A program made the position numbers and the translations under genes. Positions 1 to 17,068 of a stretch of DNA of 64,000 nucleotides are shown piece after piece. Source of the stretch: Rhea pennata (taxonomy: Eukaryota > Chordata > Aves > Rheiformes > Rheidae); the NCBI RefSeq assembly GCF_028389875.1, contig NC_084663.1:1054001-1118000 (forward strand). Direction: 5' to 3'. Below the pieces are notes generated by a model that saw only the letters and a program-made list of their open reading frames with translations, had not been told where the DNA came from and did not search any database. The stretch's first letter is position 1; each line of letters starts with the position of its first letter.

Positions 1-489
1 GGCACAGCCGGCTGGAGAGCCCCGCTCGGCCCCTGCGGCCGGGCTGGAGCCTGCTCCTCCGTGGGAACGGCCAGGCGTGCTGTGCCCATCACCTCACGTG
101 GGCCTGCTGGCAGCAGTGGCTGCGGCAGAGACGACACCAGCACGAGCGGCACGTACTCCCCGCTGAACAAGGAGGCTCACTGGGCTGGAGAGGAGACAGC
201 TAAACCAGCCTGCGCGAGGCAGCATTAGCCTGCGAAGCTCCAGCACCGTGCAGACACGCAGCAGCTCACTGCTGAGAAACCGTCCAGGCTGTGCAGGCTG
301 CCAGGCCTCTCCCCAGAGCACTGCTGGCTCTTCCACCCCACTGGAGAGCTGCAAAATTAATGCATTCGTTAACTCTGTTCCAGGACTTGCAAGAAGACTG
401 AGGATTGTTAAAACAAGATTTAATACCACTGTCTGCGAACACCTTCCCTGTACTCTGGGACTGGGAAGTTGTGCTTTGGAATCTAAGCT
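1..489. other. Intergenic sequence downstream of GCC1
   Basis: No coding exon recognised. Short open frames on both strands lack any known motif. The stretch lies beyond the last plausible GCC1 polyadenylation signal on the minus strand and probably separates GCC1 from the next gene. Confidence 0.4.
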
Positions 490-2978
490 TTTATTAAAAA
501 CAAAGCAAGTGCATAAAAACAAAACTCAAGTGAGATTTTTGCCTACGTAAATGAGAAAGCTCCAGAAGCTTCAAAAAAAGCACAGTCTCCATTCCCAGGC
601 TGCAGGCAACCACCCAACATCTCTAAAAGTAAAATGTCCCTCTCTGGTTTCAAGAGCAGCGACCATTTAAATACCAGCATAAGCACTTCCTAATGGGCAT
701 TCTTCCAGGAGATCCAGCCAGCACAACTCTTCTGGCCTTCCAGAGATGCTCCTTCCCATTTCTGCTAACTTAATCTCAACCGGCTAACTCTGGAAACGCA
801 ATACCAAGTATGCTCGTATTTTTGTCTTGACCTTCCTCACGCGAGGTAAAACTGCCCTGCAGTGCCAAGAAGCACAGGCACCCTGCCCTGGATTTCGGAT
901 GAGTTAGTTAAGCCCAGCGCTCACCACCCAAGCTGCGGTGAGATGCAGCATTGCCCCTCAGGCCTCGAGTCCCGCCTGGGAACAGACTCTGGCTCACAGC
1001 ACCAAGCCCTGAGGTTTCACAGCCACTCTCGTTTCAGGTCTCGCTGTTTCAGACACCACGCGGTGCCCCGGGGCAGCAGGCCCAGCGGTGCCGCCAAGCC
1101 CGGCGGCCCGGGCAGCGGGAGGGATGCAGCATCCCACGGTCCCAGTCCCGGGAACTGGGCGACCAGCGGGTGCCCTCTAGCGGCCCCACACCCCAGCACC
1201 CACGGGCTCAGCCAGCCCGAGAGGGGGGAAGGAAGGCGACGGGATGCCAGCAGAGCTGATCCAATTCGCTGGCTCTTAGCACGCGCTAACACAGGCTTTG
1301 CACCACGAAACATCCATCCCCAACGCGTTCTTCTCCAGCCAGGTGGCCGTGGGGCAGCTGCGGCCCTTGAGCCACCTAGGCACAGAGCTCAAACAGAAGT
1401 CACATTCCTACCGCGAAGAGGAGGGAAGAGGAGTTTGCACCTGCCAACGCCGGTCCCGCACACAGCCAGCTAGCTGCCTTCCCCGGACAGGGCACAGGAG
1501 GAGCCAGCTTCCCCCGCGCTCTCACAACTGCACGGCGCAGGTCCCTGAGGTGAATCTCACTCACTGACCTTTCTCACACAGCACCAATATTCAAAACACG
1601 CACTGCGGTTTTCTATCCAGTCTTGCAACACTCATAAAATGCATAGTCTAACCCTTTTTCATTGAGTCAGGGCATTCAACTCAATCGTTCTTGGGTCTAA
1701 GAAGTCAGGACCTGGTAGCTCCTGAGCACAGCTGCCAAGAAAAGGAATGCCACTTCTTCCTAATGGTGGGCTTACAGTGGTTCACCAAAACCAGAGGCGT
1801 TCCCAGGTGTTCTGGCTTCCTTCCTGCCAAGCTCAGTAATTCCCAAGAAAATTATTCAAGAATCTCAGGGTTTATGCAGCAGCAGGCCACACCTTCATCC
1901 ATGCACAAGTGCTTATTACAAACCATACTTCACTGGTAGGTTCAGTACACACATGCTCCCAGAGTTACTTTCTGCCCTTTACAACTGCTTTCTTCTTTCA
2001 ATCTAAGCATGAAAAATGCCTTGTTCTTCCCAAAACCACATTGAAGAGCATCTGAAACATCACTGAAACTCCAAAAGGCTTAGAAAATGACTGTTAAAGG
2101 ATCAGTTTGTCAATTTTAGCCTTTCCTCAGCTAGCTTTCTGTAATATCCCAGTTCTCACGTCAAAAAGGGTTAGAAAGTTTGGACATCTATTTTAATACA
2201 ACGGGTACATAGCACCTTTTGGGTTGAAATGGTGTGAAAGAACTGCTTGCTCCTTTACAGTTACAAGGGTTTGAAATGTTAAATACTTAGAATATCTTCC
2301 TTCCCTCCTTCTCAGGAAACATATGTAACTGCTCCGAGAGCATCCTTCATCAGTAGTGAGAGTGCACCTTAACACAGAGCGTCACAGGGTGATCCTCAGC
2401 GCTATGAGGAACTGCTGTACCCACTCATACAAATTTAGCTCTAGGTAGCAAAACTTCTTTTGAAATTGCTCAAGATTTTCTGCATTTGGAGGATGTTGGT
2501 AGTTAAGATTCACCCTTCTTGCAGGTTTTCAGTTCTGCAGGTTATGTAATCTTAGCACTGTATCAAATGCCCCCCCCTTTTTTTTTAATATATTTGGAAT
2601 CACAAGCCTTTCTGGAGCTTTAAGATACAAGCAAGTTTCACCCTAATAGGGCTCCCCAACCTATGCCTGACACGAAGAGATTTTTTTTTTAAAGTTGATT
2701 TAAAAAGCATCACTATCTTCAAAAAAAAATAAATCTTTTTTAAATCAAGTTCTTATTCAGAGCGAACTCTCACACCCAAGAGCACTGTGATTGTACTGGA
2801 ATAGTTGGAATAACTCTAGATTAGTGCTAATAGCACTATTTTAAGCCCAATTCTTTTTTGAAAGCTCTCTGCTTCATTGCATGTGATTGGAAAGAGCTTA
2901 CCCACAAATGATTTGGTCTTAGATAATAATCAGAAACATGTTATTATAGAAAAGCAGCTATGAGTAAAAACTACCATC
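490..2978 (-). other. GCC1: Probable GCC1 3' untranslated region
   Basis: This stretch follows the GCC1 stop codon (complement of 2979-2981) with no further splice-consistent coding sequence. It is AT-richer than the coding exons and contains oligo-A and oligo-T runs. The only canonical AATAAA on the minus strand after the stop that I see is at 490-495 (TTTATT on the plus strand). Weaker ATTAAA hexamers occur near 2190, 2583 and 419, so a shorter 3' end is possible. The far boundary is inferred. Confidence 0.45.
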
Positions 2979-5900
2979 TCATCTCTTCCCAGAAAGCCAC
3001 CAGCTACTGTAAGCTGACTGTTTTGTAATAGTTTGCTTTTCTTCCGGGCTGAAATGCAGAATAGTTAATATAGCAGTTAAAGTCTGCTGGCGACCAAGAG
3101 AATCTGGCAGCGTCAAAAATCTATAGACAATGTTCTTGAGGTATTCTAAGTTGGCTCCCTCTCTGCTCTTATCTCTGAAATTCTTCTGGATTTCGTTCTG
3201 AAGCATGGACACCTCTTCCCGGTGCTTCTCCTCTTCAGTCAGGATCTTCTCTTGGAGCTGATGAACTTCCATTTCCAGTTTATGCTTCTGCTTCCTCAGT
3301 GCTACAATTTCCACCTCTTTGCGAGCAAGCTGCTCTGCGTACAAGAAGAAGGTGGGCTCGCTGGTGGCAGCGAGATGAAGAGCCTGGGGGAGATTCTCTG
3401 AAGAATCATTACCTGGTGAGTCATTGCTGGTATCATGAGTCCCTGATGCTAGATAGTTTTTGGGTCCTTGAAGCCCATAAGGCAATGTGACAGATCTCAG
3501 CTGCTCCAGCTCTTGGTCCTTTTCTGCCAGGACAGCCAGTGCTCGGTCTCGCTGTTTGCGCATTTCTTCCTCCAACTTCAGTGTCTGTTCCCTGTAGTCC
3601 AGCTGGCATCGCTCTAATTCCTGCCTGTGACTTTGCTGCAGCAGAGACAACTCTTGCTTCTTTGCTTCCATATCTTGCTGGTGCTGCTTTTCCATTTCTT
3701 CAGAAGACAGCCGAAGTACAACGTATTTCTCTTTCAGATCAGCCAGCTGCTCTTGAGCTTCCTCCAGTTCTTTAGCCAGATTGCCATCTTTGGCTGACTT
3801 GTTCTTGAGAACCACTTGTGCCCTCATCTTATACCTTTCAAATTCTTCTTTCAGCTGCTTTAGCTCCTGCTGATAGTACAAAGCAGTGGCCTTCTCGCCG
3901 TCCCCAGTCTCAGTGCCCTTCGGCAGCTCCAGCTCACACAGCTTCTCAATGTCCAGTGCTGGCTGACTCTTCTTAGCTGCTGCCTGAAGTAGCTTCTTCA
4001 GCTTCTCCATTTTATCCTTTAGCACATTAATGTCAAGGTTCGTTTCCTCTATGTGAATATCAGCGGGAGATCGGCTGGACGCAGCAATGGCCAGAGTTTT
4101 GTTCTCCAGGTCTAACTGCACAATGCGGTCCTTCAGCTTCTGAATGATCGTCTGGTCTTTCTGCTTGGCTTTTTCGTAAGCGCCAAGTAGTTCGGACACT
4201 TCGGAGACCTGGCCCTCCAAACCGGCCACTCGCCGCTCCTCCATCTGGGCATGCTGGCGGAGCTGCTCCTCTGCCTGTGCAGTCTGAGAGCAAGGAGACA
4301 CAGAAGGGTTAGGTTACTTCAATACTCTGTGCAGGAGCTCTGCAGTTTACCCAGAGGCTTAACTCTGCTCTGATGAGTTCCAAGCAAGGGCTGAGCCATC
4401 CTTTCCCCCAAAATCCTGTACAAGCAACCATACTGACTTGCCTGTCTTAAAAATAGAAATTCAAGGATAAAAGAAACCAAAGGCATTTTTGTTTTTACTC
4501 CCTGTTCTCCGGAATTCCTGTTAGCAGTGTTATCTGTATTTCTACAGGTTGGGGGTGGAAGGAAGTCAGGAAATGCACACTCATGTCACAGCCTGATACT
4601 GGATTTTTTAAAAATGCACGCGTGCTTTAAAACTCTCATACATCTAAATGCAATGTATTTAAATGGCATGCTTTGCTGCACTGATATTAACATAATTCAG
4701 TGGTTCCTGAGTAACTACAGCAAACACCTACTACCCACAGTTTTTATGGCTATCAAGATCCAATCATCTAACAGAACATTTGAATGGCAGCATTTGACAA
4801 TCACCATCACAAATTAAAGCATAACTGGAGTCAGATCATCGTCACCTCTGTCAGAGAGAACCTGTTAGAGATAACATCTCAAAAGAGGCAAACTGTGTGA
4901 AATCAGCCCAGTCACTAATTAAACACTTCAGATTAGAAGGGAGAAAACTTGTTCCAGACTGGGCGATGACGAGGATACCATTCCAGAGTGCTTCCAGATG
5001 CAAATTCAGTTAGTGGTGCCAAACTCCCGAGTGCACTGCCCCACAACCCACAGAGTTACTACAACCCACAGAGGAACTACAGGTTCCTCTTTTACATCAC
5101 ATGCCTTGTTCTAGCTCTTCTCTCCCCCCACATGCATACAGGCAAGAGCCGTTTACTCATATTTACCCTTCTTCTTTCCCCAGAGCTCTTCAAGCTTCAC
5201 TGAAAAGTAACCCCAGGGCCTTCAATAGCACAGAGCACAAAGCTCCCAAATCAGTTTATGTAGTTCCCATCAGCAAAGATGGGCTGTCACCTTTAGCTGC
5301 ACAGCATCTTTCACAATGGATCAGACAAGAACCTCTGCAGTTTGATAGCTTTTGTCACAGAAGCTGTGAAATTCACAGAAATCTCTCATCAGCCTGCTGT
5401 AGAATAGGAAAGGGAAAGATGGTTTTATGACTTCAACAAGCAAGTAGTGCAGGCCCTGAAGATGAAAGGCCTTATTTGATATTAATCTCAACACCCATAG
5501 AAAGTTCTATCGATTTACGTGGCATTATATTAGAAGCTACTTCCTTTCATGAGCTACAGTAATTGTACCCTGCATTGCCCTTAAACACTTTACAAGGGCA
5601 AGACCACATGCATTGCCATAGTGGGTCTGAGCAAAGGTCCCTCCTCCCAGTCCCAGCCGCTGTCACGCCAATGACAACGTGTTCAGAACCAAACGATGCT
5701 CTAGAGGATAAATACAGCGTAATCACCTCATAAAGGCTGCCCCCTGCTTAGGATGACTTAAACACTGAATCACAAGCAGCCTTTATTTTCCTCAGGGAAT
5801 ACTGTCTCATCAAATAAAGCCATGGCATTCTTATTTATTTCCAACCTTTTAGACTTTGCAAGTCTGGGTCAGGAAAGGGGAATATGTGCTACTCCAGTCT

Positions 5901-7021
5901 AATTACAAACCCTGCCCCAGTCGCTCCTGATACAGCTCAGAGTAAGCTGTTCTAGCGCACAGCCAGGAAATTACCTTTCTCATCTCTTGCAACAGCTGCA
6001 CTTGGAAGTGATTCTTGAGATTGGCCATCTCCTCCTGCAGATCCTGTATCCGTGGGTCTGGTTTGTTGTTCTCTTCCTGCACAGCTTGCAGCTCTCTCCT
6101 CAGGTCTTCTACCTCCTGGCTCAGCTGCTTGATCTGCAGTTCATAGCCCTCTGCACGGTCAGCCATGCATACCCTCCCAGCCAACAGCTCCCTGGTCTCC
6201 TCCAGCTTTAGCTCTACGTCCTGGCGTGAAGTCCTCTCACTCTGGAGCAGCTTCTGCAGCTCTCGTAGCATAACAGCATGGTCACTCTGTTCTTGGGCTC
6301 GGTCATGCTGCTGGGTGATCAGACGGGCTTTGGTCTCCGCTAACTGTTCCTGGACAGACCTCAGCTCTGTCTCCAATTTGTCTCTCTCATCCTCTGCTTT
6401 CTTAAAGGCATCATCCAGGTCCTGCTTCATCTTCTTCTTGTCTGCTTGATATGAAGCTTCCATGCGGGATTTCTCCTGTGTGACTGTGGACAGAGCACTA
6501 GTCAAGGTGGCCAGCTGAGTCTTCAGCTGGAGCACTCTTTTATCAATCTCACCGGCAGATGATGGCACATCCCCACTGCTTGTGCTGATGCCGTTCTCTG
6601 AACCACTTGTCTCCTCTGATTTAAGAGAGGAGGGAGCAGCCGCAGCCTTATCATCCTCAGTTCCTGGTTCACCTTTGGTACTGGCCAGACTGGCAGCTGT
6701 GTCTGCACTGGTAGCTGTTCCCCCGCTATCCTCGCTGTGAACAGAACTCCTGTCATCAGCAGAATCGGCAAAGGAAGAGCTGGAGCTAGCCACAGATACA
6801 GGGTGAGCCCCACTCAAGCCAACATCTGCCTCATGAGACACAGATAATACTTTCAAGCTAGCTTCCAATGCCTCTTTTTCTTTGAGTAAGCTCTTGTAGG
6901 CTCTGACAACATCCTTCAGCCGAGCCTGGTACTGAAGAAGCTGCTTTTTCTGCAATTCAATAGTCTCTAGAAGATCTTTTTTACTTGGGCCACCTCCAAA
7001 GTTCATGCCAAACTTCTCCAT
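2979..7021 (-). CDS. GCC1: GRIP and coiled-coil domain-containing protein 1 (GCC88), complete CDS
   Basis: Golgin of the trans-Golgi network that tethers endosome-derived carriers; the C-terminal GRIP domain binds ARL1-GTP. Coding exons on the minus strand are 5975-7021 (349 codons, ending ...EMRK before a GTAATT donor) and 2979-4283 (acceptor CTCTCAG, then TAQAEEQL), joined in phase 0 to give 783 aa, close to mammalian GCC1 (about 775). The start MEKFGMNFGGGPSKKDLLE is a near-perfect family match and follows an acceptor 15 bases upstream. Residues about 15-60 and 150-700 are heptad-rich, Glu/Lys/Gln-rich coiled coil, separated by a Ser/Thr/Asp-rich linker (about 70-150). The GRIP domain is at about 713-765, including NLEYLKNIVYRFL with its conserved tyrosines, and the protein ends in SSWWLSGKR. 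No damage is visible. The intron (4284-5974) holds nothing recognisable. Divergently transcribed from ARF5. Confidence 0.97.
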
Positions 7022-7600
7022 GATGCCTTGTGCAATCTGAAATGAGAAAACCAGTGCAAAAGCTAAACAAACAGCAAAAATCTATTTATGATTAACAGGA
7101 GCAGGTTGCTCCCCAGGACCATCACGCCGAGCCCCCCTGAGGACACCATACAGTTAACGGCTCTGTACCAGAACAGAGCAGGAAGTACACCGGGCTGCTG
7201 TTAAGACCCACCGAAGGGCTGCAGCTGGCAGGGACCTCTGGGGAGCGCCCGGTCCAGCCCCCGGTCCAGCCCCCGGCTCAGGCAGGGCCACGCAGAGCGG
7301 CCTGCGCCGGACGGTGCCCAGCCCGGTTGGGACATCTCCCCCCGCTCCCCTTCGAGCCCGCTGCCTCTCGGCCCACGGCGCGGGGAGCCGCCCGCCCTGC
7401 CCGCCAGGGGCTGCGCCTGCAGCCCGCACGGCGCGGGCGGGCGCGGCGGGAGGCGGCGGGGGCCGCGGCCGCCCGGGCCTTACCTGCCGCCGGCGGGCCG
7501 CAGCCGCCGCTGCGCAGGCGCGGCGGCCACGCACGCCACTTCCGCCGCACGCCACTTCCGCCGCACGCCACTTCCGCCGCCCGTGAGCGCTCAGCGCGCA
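7022..7600 (-). other. GCC1: GCC1 5' untranslated exons and transcription start region
   Basis: Fifteen untranslated bases (7022-7036) precede the start codon after a good acceptor (TCATTTCAG). A matching upstream donor, GGCAG followed by GTAAGG, has its last exon base at 7484, so a non-coding first exon probably starts in the CpG island near 7500-7580. The exact start site cannot be read. The intron between them (7037-7483) shows only GC-rich sequence. Confidence 0.6.
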
Positions 7601-7847
7601 GGCGCGCGGCCGGGGCGCTTCCTCTCGACCGCCCGCGGGGAGGGGGGAGGAGGCCGGGACGGCGCAGGCGCGAACCGCACCGGGGAGGGGAGGGGGTGTG
7701 GGGAGAGCAGGTGGGCGTGCCCGGCGGCGGCGCCCGTCACAATAGGCCCCGGGGTGTGTGTGTGGGGGGGGGGTCCCACCGCGCATGCGCGGCTGCGGCG
7801 GCACGCCGGCACCACCCGCAAGGCGAGTGGACTGAGTGCGCAGGCGC
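7511..7847. promoter_or_regulatory. Cluster of five NRF1-like motifs in the GCC1/ARF5 divergent promoter
   Basis: Matches to the NRF1 palindrome (GCGCAGGCGC / GCGCATGCGC) are at 7511-7521, 7596-7605, 7662-7671, 7781-7790 (the perfect palindrome GCGCATGCGC) and 7837-7847. The surrounding sequence is a dense CpG island between the divergent genes. NRF1 sites are a known feature of bidirectional housekeeping promoters; binding here is inferred. Confidence 0.55.
7531..7578 (-). promoter_or_regulatory. Three tandem 16-bp units each with an ETS-type core (CGGAAGTG)
   Basis: The plus strand shows three exact copies of GCACGCCACTTCCGCC at 7531-7546, 7547-7562 and 7563-7578. Read on the minus strand each gives CGGAAGTGGCG, matching the GABPA/ELK class of ETS site typical of housekeeping CpG-island promoters. 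They lie just upstream of the inferred GCC1 first-exon donor, so they are either core promoter or first exon. Confidence 0.6.
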
Positions 7848-8009
7848 GGCCCCCTCCCCATGTCCTAACCGGGGACCGGGGCGGAAGTGGGGCGGGGCCC
7901 AGGGGGCGGGGCGTGTCACAGATAGGGGCGGGGCTAAGCGCGTCGGGGGCGGGGTAAGGCAGGGATGTACCGCGAGGGGCGGGACCGCAGGGGCGGGGCT
8001 TATCCGTAG

Positions 8010-13777
<5,768 letters not shown>

Positions 13778-14345
13778 ACGGGGCCGGCGACGCGGGGACC
13801 GGATGAGCTGGGGACATCTCTTCCAACTGCTGTTTCGTTTGGTTTTCTTCCTTATTTTGGCTTTGTTGATTTTTCCCTTTCTCCCCAGAGCGGCCTCGTC
13901 TCTGAACGATCTGTGTGTTTATCTGGTAGGACTTGAACCTCAAGGACTCTTGAGGCAGCTCCGCTTTGCAGCGTCCTGCCTGCCCTGCCCGGACCTAGCC
14001 GTCCTCCCCAGCTGCGCCTGTCGTCTTCTCGGAAACCCCGCGGTGCCTGCGCGAGCCGGCGCGGCGCTGGGGGCGGCTAGCCGGGAAGGGGGCTGCTCGG
14101 ACGTGCCGGGGGTGCCGGGTCCCTGGGCGCCGGCGGGTGGGGGGGTCCCGGCTCCTCTCCCGGAGGCGGGCATTGGCGGGCTGAGCGGGGCTCGGAGGCG
14201 GCGGCTGCGGCCACGATAACGCTGCAGGACAGGAAGGATTTTCCTTTTTATCCTTCGATAAACTTTATAGTTCTCTTTCCCTTGGGGAGGGGGCGTATGG
14301 CTGCGTAATGTGCTGTTGTATATTGAGTAATTAAACGCCACCACT
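13778..14345 (+). other. ARF5: ARF5 3' UTR with polyadenylation signal
   Basis: Untranslated sequence after the ARF5 stop. An AATTAAA at 14329-14335 (variant signal ATTAAA at 14330-14335) is the best polyadenylation hexamer, followed by a short T/G-containing stretch. The 3' end of about 14345-14360 is inferred. Confidence 0.6.
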
Positions 14346-16520
14346 TTGTACCCTGCACCCTGCCTGCTTCCGTCTGGCTCTGGCACCCTGGAGCCCTCCG
14401 AAGCACGTCTTCCGTGAGCCCGGCCGAGGGCACGGGGCGGCTGGGCCTTGCTAAAGCCGTGCGTGCCTGTGGGGCAGAGAGGCTGCCCTGCCCTGGATGG
14501 CAGAGGAGGGGAGCCCTGGCTCCATGGCTGCGTTTGCAAGCTGTTTCCTAGCCCCACGGTGCCAGGACAGGGCCTGAGCTGAGCTCTATAGCTGCGCTGC
14601 TCAGGAGCCGGTGCCCTCCGGAGCGGTCGGGAGGCCGGAGGCGTTTGCGCAAGGCGAGTGTCCGCGCTGCCCCCGCACGGCTGCTGGCCCTCGTGCGCTG
14701 GGGAGGTCGCTTGGGGCGAGAGACGCGGTAGACACCGAGCGTCCCCTGGGGACAGACCTGTCCCCGCAGCACTGCCTCGGGGTTGGAGCAGTCCGCTCTG
14801 GCTGCGAGAGCGGAGGCTGAGTGTGTGCGTGCGTGCACGTTTGTGCATGCCTGCGTGTGTGCATGCACGCGTGTGCACGCATGCACACGTGTCTCCTAGC
14901 ACGGTGCTCTGACAAGCTGTATGCCTTGCAAAACACGCTCCCCGCGCCGAGCTGAGCCACCTGCGGGGTGCACCGGCCGTCCCCAGGGGGACGTACTGGC
15001 TGTCCCTGGCGCTCCCCGGGGCTGCGGGCTGCACGTCGCGTGTCGCCTGCGGCGCGTGTGCCATGGCCTGCAGCTGCAGTGTTCTCCAGGCACCGAGTAC
15101 AACGTCCCGCCACGTGGCCCGTGCCTGCCCCCAGGCCTCGGAGGTCCCGCTCCTGCTTCGGGCAGGTTTGGGGCCGGCTCTTTGCACGCCCCTCTCCTGC
15201 GCCCGGCACTGGGGCTCGCCCTGCGCCGTGGCTCCAGTGTGGGGAGGCAGCTGGGACACGGGACCTTTCACTGGGCCTGTAGCTGCCAAGCGCACGTGCA
15301 TCCACCAGTGCCCGGTGCCAGGCTCCCCCCTGGGTGCTCCTGGCTGCATCGCACCTCGGAGGGGCAAGGAGCAAAGCCAGAGCTGCAGCGCGGAGCTGCT
15401 GAGCCGGCGGCTCGGCCCCGGGGTTGCTCCGGCCCCGCTGCCGGGCCAGAGCCGCTCTGGCTGTTTGCAAGGGGTCTGGGGGGGGCGAGGGGCCTGCTGC
15501 TCTCGCTGGGGCTCCGGCACTTGGCTGGACGAGTCATGCCGAGCCGAATGGCAGGACCGGGGAAGTCACGGTGGGACTAAACAAACAAACCCCCCAAACT
15601 TTTTATTTTGAGAAGGGAACCATATTTTCAGACTCTGACCATATTCTTTTGGTCAAAACTATTCTTCAAATCAGTGCAAATTTGCCCATGATTTGGGACT
15701 CTTCCTTTGGCCAAAACCCCGTTGCCTGGAGGCATTTCCTGCAGCTTCCCCAGACAGCGGCCAGGAGACACCGGCGGGGTTTGGCACAGCTGGAGCAGGA
15801 CTCGGGGCACCAGAGTCGATCCTCGGGGATCCCCCAGGGCAGGGATCTTGCTCCTGCAAAGCCGGGGGGGGGAGCGGCGGTGCAGGAACCCCTCCGTGCA
15901 CGCGTGCCGGGGCTGCAGAGCTGGTGGGAGAGCAGCGCAGGTGCCTCTCCGGCTTGTGTGGTCTGCAGCGCCCTGCCTGGGAGCCCCTGAAAGCCCCTGA
16001 ACCTTCATGCATCAGCTGCTCATTAATGACTTCTGGAGGTAAAAAAGAAAAAAACTTCCCTGCTTTGAGCTGATCATCCTGGGGCTTGGGGAGGGTGGGG
16101 GGATACCAGGGAACAGCAAAACTCCCGCTGGGAGCAGCGTGGGAGCAGCGCGGGAGCACGGCGGTGCAGAGCCAGCTGCTGTCGCGGCCGGCGCTGCGGT
16201 CCCTGCGCGGCTGGCGGGGGCCAGGGCAGGCTGCGGCGGGCGAGAGGGGAGCGGGGCTGCGGGTGCAGGGCCCCGGTGGGGCTGGGAAGGCGCCGCGGGA
16301 GGTGGGTGACCCCAGGGAAGCAGAGCCGTGGGTGAGGCACGGGGCAGCTCCGGGGCTGGGGACCTTGCAGTGCCCCCAGCACCTCTGGCCCCGTTGTCCC
16401 CCTGCTCCCGGTGCTGCACACGGGCCTCGGAAGAAGGGGTGAGCACCATGCAGTCCCCGCACCCGAGGGCCCGACCTGCTGGTCCTTCAGCCCACGCAGC
16501 ACCTGGGCATGCGGGTGAGC
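14346..16520. other. ARF5-PAX4 convergent interval, no gene seen (FSCN3 expected here by mammalian synteny)
   Basis: I find no fascin-like exon, or any other recognisable exon, on either strand. It holds an alternating purine/pyrimidine tract at 14818-14895 (TGTGTGCATGCACGCGTGTG-like) and, on the minus strand, an AATAAA (TTTATT at 15602-15607) that could be the PAX4 polyadenylation signal if its 3' UTR is about 1.4 kb. Open frames here are compositional. Confidence 0.5.
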
Positions 16521-16524
16521 TGCC

Positions 16525-16862
16525 AGGCAGGGCACAAATTGCTGCAGGAGGGGTTGCACAAACTGGCACGGGACAGATTGCATGAATCTTTGCAGGATTA
16601 ATTGCACAGATTGGTGCAGGACAGGTTGCACAAACTGGTGCCGATGGGTTGCACAAGCTGGCGGAAGATGAGTTGCACAAGTCAGTGCAGGTTGCACAAA
16701 CTGCTGCAGGACAAATTGCATGACTCTTTGCAGGACAGGTTGTACGAACTGGTGCAGGATGAGTTGCACAAATCGATGCAGGACAGGTTGCCAAGCTGGT
16801 GTAGGATGGGTTGCGTGGATCTTTGCAGGACGAGTTGCACAAATCAGTGCAGGATGAGATGC
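16525..16862. repeat. 24-bp minisatellite just downstream of PAX4
   Basis: About 13 imperfect copies of a 24-base unit, with core GCAGGACAGGTTGCACAAA followed by CTGGT or TCAGT. Unit length is a multiple of three, so an artefactual repetitive frame (LVQDRLHK-like) stays open. It begins about 200 bp after the PAX4 stop and may be transcribed in the PAX4 3' UTR. Confidence 0.8.
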
Positions 16863-17068
16863 CACACTGTGGGCTGGGGAGGCAGTGCCAGAGCCAGGAG
16901 CAGCCGGGACACCCCCTCACCCAGCCGGGAAGGGGCACAGGCTCATTCCCATGTGCTGGCCCGTGTCTGAGGCCTGCCAACCTGGCGACGGGACGGTCTG
17001 CACAGGCACGGCGCCGGCACACTCCTGCAGCAGCGAGCCGGGGCTCTGCGCCGGCGGATCCCGCAGCC

